This document shows, in pieces, positions 32,699-45,739 of a stretch of 64,000 bases of DNA. The notes below the pieces were generated by a model. The model had not been told where the DNA came from. It made no database searches and saw nothing but the letters and a program-made list of their open reading frames with translations. The stretch's first letter is position 1. Every line of letters starts with the position of its first letter. The position numbers and the translations under genes are program-made. Origin of the DNA: Zygnema cylindricum (taxonomy: Eukaryota; Streptophyta; Zygnematophyceae; Zygnematales; Zygnemataceae); the NCBI GenBank assembly GCA_037447655.1, contig JBBHKE010003155.1:1-64000 (forward strand), written 5' to 3'.

Positions 32699-34892
32699 AT
32701 GGCATCCATAGCGTCTGTCAGCTCTCTCACCTTTGCTCTCTTCGTATCCCTCCTGGGATCCTGCCACGCGGCGGGATCTCGCCAGCTGTTGGCCGGCAAT
32801 TTGCTCGCGGCATCCGTCGATGTGAATCCCGATGCGGCTCCGGCATCGACTTTCACCACGGATCTAAGTATGGAACGAACCTTTTTGAATTCTTTGTGTC
32901 AATGGGAGTTATGAGGATTGCTGACATTTCTCTCTAAATTGACAATTGAAAATTGATAGATTAGCTATCATCGGGTTGTGCCTTAAAATTGGGATTACAA
33001 TTCAATATGATATCATTGGCATTCAGAATGATGTGGCAGATACTTTAGAGTTTCTTTTCAATTAGGATTTTTTCTGTCAATACCAGTACTGTAAAACTTG
33101 AAAATCATTCAAAATGAAACTCAAATACTGTGAAATTTATAAACATTCAGCCTCTATTTATATGTCGAAATATTTGCATTGCAATACATTGAAAAAAAAA
33201 ATGGATCTCGTTAATGTCACATTTAAAAGACAATGTCAATGAATGGGTGTAAATTTATGCATGCTGAATATTATTTTGTCAATATGAATCTTTCGATGTA
33301 AATTTATTATGTTGGCGGTTTTTTTTCAACGTTGATTGTTAAAATGTCAAAGTCGCATGTCCCATTGGGAATTTAATGTTGTGAAAATTCAGGCAGGTAC
33401 AAAGCGGTACAATTTGGACATTTGTTTTAGGAATTGAAGTTACCTATCAACCCTCCATGGAATAGAATTGAGTACCATAGTCCAATTGCTTCTCTAAACA
33501 AACGCTGAACTCAAACATCTTCAATTATTTGCTTATTCACTTACCGCCTATATTGTTTCCTGTCAAAATCTTTACTTCCCCAATAGAAATTTCTGAAGCA
33601 ATTTGTTCTTTAGTGTCTCCGTCCTCCGAGTTCAACTGCATATATCAATGTCCAAAGCTATACAATGAGCTTTTCAGAAAAACTCCCATTTTCCGATACT
33701 CAATCTAGACCCATGACTTTAGTTGCTCGAAAGTTACCCAACGGTCGGTATTATCAGTTGGAAGGTATTTTCACTGCTTGTACTGTAGCAACTCTTTCTT
33801 TTCTCCTCTAATTGGCATTTGTCAGCATTGTCCATAACTGATTATATCTGATGATGGAATGGCTATCTGTGACACTATGTCATTCAGTCTTTTTTACAGC
33901 TGCCTGTGGCAATGAGGTTTTTATATTACGTTCTTAGTGTAGACTACGGACTATACTATTAATTCTCGCATGAGAACAGTTTGTACACTTTGTTCTATGC
34001 GTCTAACGCTTTTGTTTTGTCGGCATCTGCAGGCGCCTGCGGTACGGACGTCGCCGGATGGGAGAAGCACAGCAACACCTTCCCTGTCGGCCAATGGGGG
34101 TCGTTCTTTGCCGACAGCGCCGCCGCCTGCGCCGCCTCTTGCGCTGCCAATTCGTACCGCTGCGCCGCAGTCATCTGGGAGGACGCCAAAGTGCTGCCCT
34201 ACTCCGACGACGCCAAGTGTCAGTTCGTCAGCGAGCTCCGCGGCTTCGTGCCAGGCATGCCAGCTGGCGTCGACCTCTATACGCCGTGCAACAGTGAGAA
34301 CTCCCTCTCTCCCTCTCTCTCTCTCCCTTTCTCTCTCTCTCCCTCTCTCCCTCTCTCCCTCTCTCTTCCTCTCTCTCCCTCTCTCTCTCTCTCACTCTGC
34401 CGTTTAGTTTAATTTTCTTACGCTGTCTGATTTTGTGAGAGTGACGTCCGATTCCTTTCCGCCTTCGGTCATTCTTTCTTATTGGTTTGAGGCGGCTAAT
34501 TCTGAAAGATGGTCTGTCTGGCGCCAAAGCGGAAATTGCGGCGGGGTGTCAGATGCATCCTGATTTTGCAATTTCTGCATGCGTTTCCATAAGCTAATCG
34601 GACGGTGGCGATTTCGTCTGACATTGCAGCCGGATGCGGCGCCGTGGTGGCGGGATATGAGCTCCACGAGAACACCCTCCCAGTGGGCGTGTGGGAGGCG
34701 TTCTTTGCGGCCGACGCGGCGGGATGCGCGGAATCATGTACGGCCAATTCGGACCGTTGCATCGCGTCGATCTGGGAGGACGCCCAAGTGCTGCCCCTCT
34801 CAGACGACGCCAAGTGTCAGTTCGTCAGCAAACTCACCGGGTACACGCCGGATGTTTCGGAAGGAGTGGATCTCTACGTGAGGTGCTCGTAA
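32699..34892 (+). CDS. Secreted protein with two PAN/Apple-like modules, copy 2
   Basis: Three phase-1 exons: 32699-32867, 34033-34293 and 34630-34892. Predicted product 230 aa. The N-terminus is a signal peptide (SLTFALFVSLLGSCHAA), then the same linker as copy 1. Modules 1 (exon 2) and 2 (exon 3) carry the same six-Cys pattern with DAKCQFVSELRGF and DAKCQFVSKLTGY and end GVDLYTPC and GVDLYVRCS. Exons are much more similar to copy 1 than introns are, which suggests purifying selection on both copies. An older acceptor and exon start is left stranded at 33897-33916. Intron 2 has a CT repeat (34294-34390). Likely secreted; ligand not predictable. Confidence 0.87.
34294..34390 (+). repeat. CT/CCCT microsatellite in intron 2 of PAN gene 2
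   Basis: Pure pyrimidine tract of CTCTCTCCCT units starting right after the donor GTGAGA. Absent from the shorter intron 2 of copy 1. Confidence 0.9.
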
Positions 34893-35175
34893 GCGGCCGG
34901 TAGAGTGGTGTGAGGTGTCACGTCACACAACCATCGCGCCAGTTCCACAGTTGGTGATTTGTGCTATGCGATCCACTGAACTAGTTTTTGTACTTATAGT
35001 CAACACATAGGCAATGCTTCCACTGTCAATCCCCAACTCTAAATTGAGCATTTAGATTTTACTTTTAGAGGTAGTGAGGTCAGCGGATGAGTGCCACTCA
35101 TGCATATTTTTATTGTTAGGCGCTTGCCGAGACCGAGGCTAATGTGGGTAACATGTCGTACGGTTGCTCCGACGA
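34893..35175 (+). other. 3' flank conserved with PAN gene 1
   Basis: Partner of 26288-26580. Probable 3' UTR, with the shared blocks TAAATTGAGCATTTAGATTT and GTAGTGAGGTCAGCGGATGA. Confidence 0.6.
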
Positions 35176-36300
35176 CAAGAAAAGACATTGTGGAGCGCAC
35201 AATATTTTCAGAGAGACTATTAGAGTAGGATTGTTGTAGTGGAGCTAATTTATATCAGATCGAGTGAAAATTTGGAGGATGTTCCTTGTACTCTGTTTCA
35301 AAATGTACATTTAAGGGTTCTGTTGACAAGGAAAATTTAAAATTCATGGAAAAATTTATGGTTTTAGTAGCCTTTAGAAAAAAACCTCAAGGACTTGGTA
35401 CGTCAGGACGTATACATTCATTTTTAATGTTTGCCTTCCCACATCTTGGGTCCATCTTGCATGAGTCCCTTTCCTTTCGCCTTCGTTGTTATGGAGGAGG
35501 TTATGAAAGTTTTCAGCTGTTCCTATGTATCACTTCTCATCAACGTATCGTGGAAAAAGTTCAAATTTGTCCCAATATAGAATTCACTATATTTTCTGTA
35601 TATTTTCTATGTTAAAAATTGCGCATTCCTGAAAATGTATAACGCCACGTGTCATTTTGACCTTAAATTATTTGGAGAGGTTTTTCAATTCGCTTGTGTG
35701 CGTGCAATGCTCAATCCTTCGTGAGGAAAAATCACATTGCTGCTAGATTAATAAAGGAAAGGTATTTGGATTTAAATCATTTCTGATAGGTACATTGTTG
35801 TAGGAGTAGCTGAAGAGAGCGGAGCTAGGACGTAAAATATTTTTCAGTATTCACCGCTCACAATTGACCAGATTGAATGTGGAAACAGGAGGTACAATTG
35901 TAACCCGGCCAACATTCCCGAAAATCCGGTAACATATATTTTTGGTAAGACTACTTTTATGGTCCTTAACTTAGATACTTTAGGACAGTCCTACTAGACC
36001 AAACCTTACATAGTTTACTTTTCGTTTTTCAGATATTTTAGAGATATTTTGCATAGAACAGTCTTAAGGCTAAGGAGGATTCTCAAAGAAACACACAGAA
36101 TGCACATTCTACAGAGACAGGGAAATGAAAGCACCGTAAGGTAGCGTCTGCACTCTATTGACTTTGTCTTGCCTGCATTTTATGCATTGGTTGTACAGAG
36201 TTATTGAAGTTATACTTTCATATAACTTCAAGACTCTCTTTCAGATAGAGCAATATATCCTTCAATAAAAAGGTGTGTGCTGACAGAGATCTTTTTTGGG
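35176..36300. other. Distal duplicated segment, no gene recognised
   Basis: Patchy similarity to 26600-27400 (CACTTCTCATCAACG, then TGCAATGCTCAATCCTT). Frames are short. No feature beyond the duplication is supported. Confidence 0.4.
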
Positions 36301-36333
36301 TTAGCTTTTACTTTGAAACATGTCTGAAGCCTG

Positions 36334-36610
36334 CTAGTGCAACTGCTTGTCAATCTTCACAGGATTCCCATGACTTCCCACATAAAGCACCGTATTATTG
36401 CCACACACAACAAAGGGAGAATCCAGCTCAAGAGTAGTGCTATGTTGAACCAAAATGACAAATCTATTTTTCAGGACAATTCTTTACCTTTCTGTCTATA
36501 CAACTAGCATTCATATAAGCAAATGTGGCCCGAATGTCCGCTGGAAATTTAACATTAACGCACTACACAAAGCATCAGAGATTGACACTGCATATTCTTG
36601 CCGGTTGGAG
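36334..36610 (-). pseudogene. Possible minus-strand exon conserved in the duplication
   Basis: Minus-strand translation ends with FVILVQHSTTLELDSPFVVC, then NNTVLYVGSHGNPVKIDKQL and a stop (36334-36336). Upstream, another stretch reads VKFPADIRATFAYMNAS. The other copy near 27430-27590 gives CPVNTRATFASKIAS and a DPFVVVPMS fragment. Family not recognised. The two copies have diverged with frame changes, so at least one is decayed. Confidence 0.35.
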
Positions 36611-37983
36611 TGACAAACAGACACCTCTCTGTAAATTGATACGAGTTGACCACATATGAACATGTTCAGGAAAAGAGTAGATTCTAGGAGCCTCACCATT
36701 AAAATCGCAAAAAAAACTTTTAGCAACAAAAAATGTTAAATTATATGAATTGTCCCCAATATGTTCACGTATTTGTCAGCGGACTGGTAATCATCTCAAC
36801 TGGGCTGATCGTTACTGTAAACTATAATGCGCGGACCAAAAACTAACAAACTATTACACAGCCGAGTGCACCGACGATAACTATACACAGATTGGCACTC
36901 ATCAGTATTACAACCAACAAAACCTACATCAAAGACAGGGATTCTATATGATCTTAAAATATATAATAAGCCATGTTTGTACATTGTCTTTATACTATTG
37001 TTGTGCAACAGCCACGACATTGAGATGACTTTGACTAACGTCAAAAATGAATGTCGATATTCGCGTCAAAAATTTGACGTTCTTCGGCCTAGGTCAATGA
37101 CGGAAAACTTTCACTTTTGTAGGATATTTGAAAAGTGAAGAGGTGACGTGTACTTCTACATGCATCATGGAGATATCTAGGAATGAGCCATCTACCATCG
37201 GTGAATACAAGGTGTAAAGTAAGTAAATCCTACTGTTTTGATATTAATGAACAAACTCTGAAGCACATCGCTTGTTTTGTTACCTGATGTGTGTGTGCTT
37301 TTTGGTTTTTTTAGTTTTTTATTTAGTTTTTGAATGTCTTTGTCCCTTAAGTTTCTGCCAGGTTGTTGGCATTATGCATATCGAGTTTAGAGTCCAAGCC
37401 TTATAAATTGCTAAGTTGTTATGTTGTGAGTAACGAAGTACTTGCGCACAAAAATAAAAAGCAATATTTATATAAAAGAAAAAAATACCGTAAAAAAGTA
37501 ACATGAAAGCTCAACTTCATTCATTCCTTCGTAGAAAATAGCGTTAGAAACACATAAAAGGAACTCATTAAAAACCATATGTACAAACGAGAAAAATATG
37601 AAGGGAGCGAGGGAACGAGAGAGAGAGAATTCACACTGCCCATCAACATTGGAGTTATTGACTCTAATTAGACTACATTCTTATTTTTTACCAATATCGT
37701 AAATTAGTATTAACATTAAGTGGCCCATAATGAAGCTCTTGTGAAAATTAGATTTTGTGTAGTTAATTTTTACCAAGTGGTAACGCCAATAATTCACAAT
37801 CTCTAACACTAAATCAAGGTGTGATGCAGTTAAAGGAGAGAGAGGGGGAAAGAGATTAACTTGTTCAAACATTAAGATCGACGAATTTATGTTCGCTCAA
37901 ATTTTTTGGTACAGGGTATGTCGTTTTTTTGTATGCGATTATCAATTTGAAATTCTAATTGTGAAACTTCGGCTTCCGTGTTT
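36611..37983. other. No gene recognised
   Basis: AT-rich DNA with short frames. Near 37030-37085 there are repeated GTCAAAAA words, and 37605-37630 is GA-rich. Nothing else stands out. Confidence 0.5.
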
Positions 37984-38128
37984 CTCTCCCTCTCTCCCTC
38001 CCTCCCTTGCGTCTCTCCCTTCTGGACTCTTTCCCTCTTCGAGGGAGGAGGGATGGGGGACGGGGGAGGAGGGAAGAGGGAGTAGGGAGGGAGGGAAGAG
38101 GATTGAGGGAAGAGGAAGAGGGAGGAGG
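37984..38128. repeat. Adjacent polypyrimidine and polypurine blocks
   Basis: 37984-38040 is almost all C/T (CTCCCTCTCTCCCTCCCTCCC type). 38041-38128 is almost all G/A (GAGGGAGGAGGGATGGGGGACG type). The two can pair imperfectly, and G runs could form a quadruplex. Confidence 0.85.
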
Positions 38129-38378
38129 CAGTAAGGGTGGGCAGGAAGAAGTTTCATCGTTCAAAAGTTTGTGGATGCATTGGATTATGAGTTGGGAGAG
38201 TCTCTGACATAGGTCAAATTGAAGTCGTGAAATTGAGTCCCACAAAACGGCAAACATAAAACACCTGACAGACAGGAAGAGTACATTTTTGTGACTTTTT
38301 GACAAGAACAGAAAAAAGCTGCACAAACCATGTGACCTTCAAAAATTCCCCCCTAAGAGTTCCAATATATCTACATAC

Positions 38379-40176
<1,798 letters not shown>

Positions 40177-40675
40177 CTTCGCATTGTTTTGGAGCGGATC
40201 CTCACAATAAAACGAACGACCAAAACTAAAAAATAAAAAAAAATTGAGTTCCTCACTTATCAGCTACTAGCACAAAAAGAAGACCTGCTTGCCGCGCCAT
40301 CTGTCGTACTAGGAGACCAAGGATGTTAATGTGCACGACACAAAGAGGAGAGGAGAGGACAGGAGAGGAAGAGGAGTGAAGGGAGAGGGAGAGGATCTCT
40401 CCTAAATAAGAAGAACACTAAGCGATCGTCTGAGTCGAGCAGGTAACAAGCTTCTTATGATGGAGTGACACGATTAATAAAGTAGCTTCACTTCAGCTTA
40501 ATTGACTAGCTTAATTGACTACCAGGAGGTATTTACTTCAAATCGAGCTGTATACGCCGACTTATTATTTAGCCGACGCCTGCTTTTGATGAATGCCAAG
40601 TAGGCTGGTTTTGTCGGCAGTCTGCGGACCGTCAACCGCCCTCGTATCATCACCCTTCTTTCGCTTCAACGTCGA
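40177..40675. other. 5' flank of the BiP relic
   Basis: GA-rich near 40340-40400 (repeated GGAGAGGA), probably 5' UTR or promoter-proximal DNA of the former gene. No other gene seen. Confidence 0.4.
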
Positions 40676-40746
40676 CCAATTTCATCGAACTGTCCATTGG
40701 CTCGGATTTGAGTTCACCACGTCAAACTGCATCGTACGAACCAATG
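40676..40746 (-). promoter_or_regulatory. Possible unfolded-protein-response promoter elements of the BiP relic
   Basis: Within 71 bp, about 500-570 bp upstream of the BiP start, lie CCAAT motifs (near 40677 and 40741 on plus, 40696-40700 on minus). CCACGTCA at 40717-40724 is TGACGTGG on the gene strand, the canonical UPRE sequence bound by bZIP factors of the unfolded-protein response. Relic use is inferred only from sequence and position. Confidence 0.4.
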
Positions 40747-41020
40747 GCAGGGTTTCTTTTCGCTTTTGTGACGCTTTTCGATGCTTTCCAACAAATAAAA
40801 ATAAATAGCCTGTTAGGTTTTTAATTGTGTGACTTCTGTAGTTGTTGCTTTAGCAATGTTGGTTCGTTGATAGTGTGGTTTAATTTGGTCGTGGGTCACG
40901 TCGAGCCTTTTGTTTCGTCGGCAGTTTTCCATGTGTACGTTTCGATTTCGTTTCTTGCACACGGTTTTAGTCAATTTTCCATTACAAAACTTTTGGTGGT
41001 GTTGTTTCGTACAGGGTAGA
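40747..41020. other. No gene recognised; possible LTR fragment
   Basis: TGTTAGGTTTTT at about 40811 and a TGTGTACGTTTCG block recall the LTR at 9005, but the match is too short to call. Confidence 0.25.
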
Positions 41021-41023
41021 GTA

Positions 41024-41520
41024 CACCGCGAATCGTAAATAGAATAAATAAATAATTAGAGTAAAACAACGGAAAAAAACAATTAGAGTTGCTAACTCTA
41101 TTTTGGGTAATCAACCCTTTTAAAAACAAAAATACTTTAATTTATCAATAACTGTAATTTGGGCGTAAATTTGGGCGCTTAATATATCTATAGTAAATTA
41201 GGTTCACATACAGAATACAGTTCACGTCATTATGACGTTTGCACTACACAGTTTGTTAAAACGCAGTTACATGATAACGGCTTGTATTAAATCATTTTTT
41301 GTAATCTTTTACTTATTAAAGTACAATTTTGCACGGTCAGACACCGACCTATATGCCACACTATTTAAAAGGGCACTGTATTAGTGTTATTAATGCTCAT
41401 TCAAAAACCACCTTAAATAATATAAAGAATAATTTAGAGTAATGTACTCTATTTATGGTGATTGAGTCAAAATTTGGGGTGACGGAATAACGTACATAAC
41501 TCTAATTACGATTCGCGGTG
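41024..41520. mobile_element. MITE, CACCG-TIR family, 497-bp form
   Basis: CACCGCGAATCGTAA at the left and TTACGATTCGCGGTG at the right, flanked by TA; the inverted repeat extends outward as GAGTA...TACTC. The core differs from the 210-bp members. No transposase. Confidence 0.85.
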
Positions 41521-41525
41521 TACTC

Positions 41526-42235
41526 TCGATTTGGGTCCTTTCCATAGATGTCCTATGCGCATAACATGCACAGATTAAACTAAGGATTACTACGTACGGT
41601 GCGCATCAAACTATTACGGAATTTTGAAAATTCGTACCTTATTAAGACTTTCAAATTTCAAAATTTTTAAATATTCAATACCCCTAAAAAACTGAAAAGT
41701 ACAACGAACTAGAGGCGAGCGGAGAAATTCATGGCGTTTCCAACGGCGGCTTCCTTCTGAAGACGGATTGGAGGACAGAGAAATATACGCTCGCGCAAAT
41801 GAAGCAAATGATATGGCTGTAAAAACGATATGATAACGTCACAGTAATCGAATGCCCTATTTTGGCTGTCCAAAAACGAACTGTACATTCAATATGCTCC
41901 AGCGCTTCCCATGGGTCAGCCATGAAAATTGCACGGCAACATCTTTCGCCAAAAACTGGTCAAAATTTTCAAACATTCCCGCTCATTTTTTCGTTTTAAA
42001 AATTTTGATAATTTGAAACACAATTTTAAATTTTAAAATTTGTACACCAAAATTTTGGGAAAAGGTTTCCCTCCTTTTTTTACTGCCACCTTCTCTTTCA
42101 TTGGTATATATTCATCTCCTCCAATTCAACCATGGCACTATCTCATCAGTTTCTCCATTTACCTTGCGTTTTACATTCAGTTTTATTTTCTCCATATATT
42201 TTTTTGTCTGCAAGTGTTGTTTGTTTTTTGAAAAT
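41526..42235. other. Upstream region of the 42.2-kb gene
   Basis: Short frames, A/T-rich near 41960-42060. GGTATATATTC at about 42103 could be a TATA box for the gene starting at 42236. No other signal. Confidence 0.4.
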
Positions 42236-43054
42236 ATGTGGCCCATTAACATAATGTTCGCAAAATATACGGCAAGAAGCACCCTTAGGCCGGAAATTTC
42301 TCCATCTCCTGTTTTGGACGAAATGGTGGGAAGCGAGACTCAAGAACCTGATTTACTGACAGAAGATACATCGAACGTGGAGCCCCTCGAAGAAAGAGCT
42401 TTAATCGGAGATGTGGAGCCCCTCGAAGAAGAAGCGTTAAATGGAGATGTGGACCCGACACGTGGAGACTACAGTGGCGTCTTGGTGTCGAGGCGAAAAC
42501 TTCAGCACGTATCCACAAAGATTTCTCGCGTGCGAGTAATCAACTGGATGATTGCGGATTCTTATATCAATGGAGAGCATTTACTTATTCCGAGGACTAT
42601 AAAGAAGTTTCCAGAACACTTTACAGGGGTGTATATGACACGTAAGAGTGTTTGTCTTTTATCAAATCATTTCTAACCCCAAATTCACTTATTGTTTGTC
42701 ACATGATTATGTTTTCTGTTTTGTGGTTTCTGTTTTCTGTTTTTTGTTTTTTATTTTAGGGTTTCTGATTTCTATTTTTTATTTTTTGTTTGTTTTTTTT
42801 TGTTTTCTGATTTCTGTTTTCTTATTTCTATTTTCTGTTTTCTGTTTTTATTTTCTGTTTTTTTATTTTATTTTCTGTTTTTTTATTTTATTTTCTGTTT
42901 TGTGGTCTCTGTTTTATAATTACTATTTTATGTTTTTCTTTGTTTTGTTTTCTATTTTTTAATTTCAGTTTTCAGTTTTCTGTTTTTTTTTTTTTTTAGG
43001 GTTTCAGTTTGCAGTATTTTGTTTTCTCTTTTTTTTTGTTTTTTTTTTTTTTTT

Positions 43055-43085
<31 letters not shown>

Positions 43086-44054
43086 AGGGTTTCAGTTTGC
43101 AGTATTTTGTTTTCTCTTTGTTTTTGTTTTCTATTTTTTTATTTCAGTTTTCAGTTTTATGTTATTTTTTTAGGGTTTCAGTTTTCAGTTTTCTGTTTTC
43201 TCTTTGTTTTTTACTGTTTTGTGGTCTCTGTTTTATTATTACTGTTTTATGTTTTTCTGTTTTTTGTTTTCTATTAGGGTAGTTTTCAGTTTTCAGTTTT
43301 CAGATTTCTGTTTTCTCTTTGTTTTTTACTGTTTTGTGGTCTCTGTTTTATTATTACTGTTTTATGTTTTTATGTTTTTTGTTTTCTATTTTTTTATTTC
43401 AGTTTTTGTTTTATGTTTTCTGGTTCCTAGTTTCTTTCTGATTTTTGCTTCTTGGTTTATGATTCATAATTTCTGTTTGCAGAATACCAAAAGGCACGAC
43501 GATGGTGGATACAAAGGGAGGCAAATTTAAGAGGGATAAGGGAGACGACGAATACCTTGTCTTCCTCGAGATTTGGAAGGCGAAGTGTTGCGGTGCTGAA
43601 AGCATTACCAGGTAGGGGGAGGAAAGAGATGACGTGGGTGACATTGGTGCATACGGAGTTAATGGAGGAGTTTTTTCGATGCAAAAAAATGGGTTATGTA
43701 CAGATTGAAACGTACGAAATTTACGAAATTTTTGAAACAAGCGAATGCTACGCAGTTTTCGGAAAAAAAACTAAATCCGTACGAACTGGACAACTATGGT
43801 CCTTTGCTACCGTGTACGGTAAAGTTGGTGTTCTGTCGGATCCATTTTGGAGAATCGGGCGTGCGCAGGTTTTGACGGTGTTAGGGTTATGGGACGGAGC
43901 ACGATTCGCTTTCGCGTCCGTCTGGAAATTTAAGTTTCGCGTTGCAGCGTTCTTTTTGAACGGCCGATATTGTTTCCTTTTGTTCGGGAGTTTGAATTAC
44001 AACTTAAGTTGGGCTGCTCCTCATGTAACGGAAACTTTAAAATGTAAAATGTAA
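42236..44054 (+). CDS. Putative two-exon gene, unknown function
   Basis: Exon 1 is 42236-42641 and exon 2 is 43483-44054, with donor GTAAGA and acceptor TTTGCAG after a long T-rich intron (phase 1). The joined frame gives about 325 aa. Exon 1 is acidic with a duplicated motif (VEPLEERALIGD then VEPLEEEALNGD) and ends FPEHFTGVYM. Exon 2 begins QYQKARRWWIQREANLRGIR, a basic/aromatic helix-like stretch. It continues RKEMTWVTLVHTELMEEFFR and VQIETYEIYEIFETSECYAV, and ends in a TE-derived tail (HVTETLKCKM) supplied by a CATGGGGACAC repeat. I recognise no family. Either a lineage-specific or TE-related gene, or chance; the consistent splice phase supports it. Confidence 0.5.
42680..43470 (+). repeat. 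T-rich degenerate tandem repeat in intron
   Basis: Made of TTTTCTGTTTT words. Longer units recur, for example ACTGTTTTGTGGTCTCTGTT at 43212 and 43328 (and GTTTTGTGGTCTCTGTTTTA at 42897), and TTTAGGGTTTCAGTTT at about 42998, 43084 and 43171. Frames here encode Phe/Ser/Val/Leu runs and are not genes. Confidence 0.85.
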
Positions 44055-44110
44055 TTTTGGATTTTAATGAAGATTCATTTTACTATTTTTTAGAGTGTTC
44101 CAATGTCTAA
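43992..44110 (+). repeat. CATGGGGACAC-family repeat terminus
   Basis: CTCCTCATGTAACGGAAACTT, then TTTTGGATTTTAATGAAGATTC, then GAGTGTTCCAATGTC. It forms the end of the 42.2-kb open frame. Confidence 0.65.
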
Positions 44111-45734
44111 AGACAAGGTTGTTATTTAATTATTAGTTAATTTAGCTTTGTGCAATTGGAGATGTTTATAAAATATTTTCAAAACTTTGAAATGTAACTT
44201 AGGATTTGGTTGAACATTCTTTAAAAAAATATATATATATTTCAAAAAACGAGCTGATAAGAAAATCAACCTACAAAACATTATTGTAACTTAAAGTAAT
44301 TGATGACCATTAAAGGTAAAAAGACAAAAATCATAAAGGACTAAAAGCACAACAAAGGTTAAACAACAAAAAAAGTCTAAAGAGAAAAGCAAGAACAAAG
44401 AAAAACAAAAATCAATCTGTACAAACATCAAAACTACCCTAGACACTCAAGTCTAAGCGTATGCTACACTAAAAGTTTGAGCTACGAATATCATCTATAT
44501 GCAGCTTGTGGCGACGAGGTAAGTCTTGCAATCCTCCACCATTATTCACCACCATGTTCAGTCGAATATTAGCCAAAATGTTGAAGGGCAACACACATAC
44601 GTTTGTGCTAGAAAGTCAACGTGGAGCTTGAGAAGGGTTTTCCCTAGAAAGCCGACATGGAGTTTTATAAGAGTTGTCAGGTCCTCTAACTTCAAAGGAT
44701 CGTCGAGTGTTGTCATGTAAAAAGTTGTCGGAAGAATAACTTATACAAAACTACAAGTTGGGTTGTGCGCATTGTCGGTTTTTTTGGAGGTCGTTGCATC
44801 ACAAGCTGCAACACTTAATCGTTCGCCATTTTAAATTCGGTATCATCACTCTTACATCATCATATTTCATCATGGTTGATATTATAGCAAAAAATAAATT
44901 GCACTTCCTCAAAAATGTTTGTTGGATATGGAAAAAAAACACACATTTTTTATCAATAAAACTACTAGTATGCAATTTTCATGCAAGAACATGGTAGCGT
45001 GATATACAATTTCGGATATAGGAAGCCATCAACTACCATTGGAGAAAAAGGGATGGAAAATCAGTCATAAGAATTTTCCAACAATAAACATTATTTCTTC
45101 AAAATTTGATGTCCTACATGTTATTGACGGGTATAGCTCTCTTAGTCTCACCCCGTTCACACTTTTTGGCGTTCATTACTTCACTCTTATTCAAACCTCT
45201 TAATAAGTTAGAAAATTATATTGCGATTATGCTTCCTTGACTGTCACAAATAAATTTTACCAAATTGATCCCACCTTCTCCAAATCAAACGTAGTAACAC
45301 ATAGTATTACAACTATAACAGTCAAGTCAAATAGCTAGACGAGAACAACTCAAACAAATAGCCTACAAGAGATTGGAATAAAAAAAGTAATCCAAAACGA
45401 AATAACCGAAAACAACTAACCACCACCAACTACACAATTCAAAAACACCTGAGTGTCCATTAAACAACCTTCTTTTACAAGTCTCTACCATCAATAAATT
45501 TCATATTGGACATTGAAAATTCATGGTCTAATGTTTTGCTCTTTTATAAATCGTGTCCCACATTCTAAGTTTGTTAGGAAGTTTGAAACTTCCTACCAGA
45601 TGGCGGTTGTAGAGAGGGAAGAAAGGGGTCACGAGGATGTTGGTGTCATGGACGACGAGGAGGTGGTGGTTTTTGCAACACTGCAAAAAAATGCGAGAAG
45701 AATTCCCAGTGTCAATCACATAAATTCTCGCCAT
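44111..45734. other. No gene recognised; target of the Copia insertion
   Basis: AT-rich with short frames. A frame at 45513-45734 (FETSYQMAVVEREERGHEDV) continues into the LTR and has no recognised domain. Confidence 0.45.
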
Positions 45735-45739
45735 AGAAC

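Noticed and set aside
40811-41020. Solo LTR related to the 9005 LTR
   Set aside because: Only the TGTTAGG start and one short block match; ends and target duplication not found.
42990-43180. TTTAGGGTTT words, possible interstitial telomere repeat
   Set aside because: The motif occurs singly within T-rich units 85 bp apart, not as a tandem TTTAGGG array.
42648-43530. Phe/Ser/Leu-rich open frames resembling membrane proteins
   Set aside because: They follow the T-rich intron repeat and have no start context or domain.
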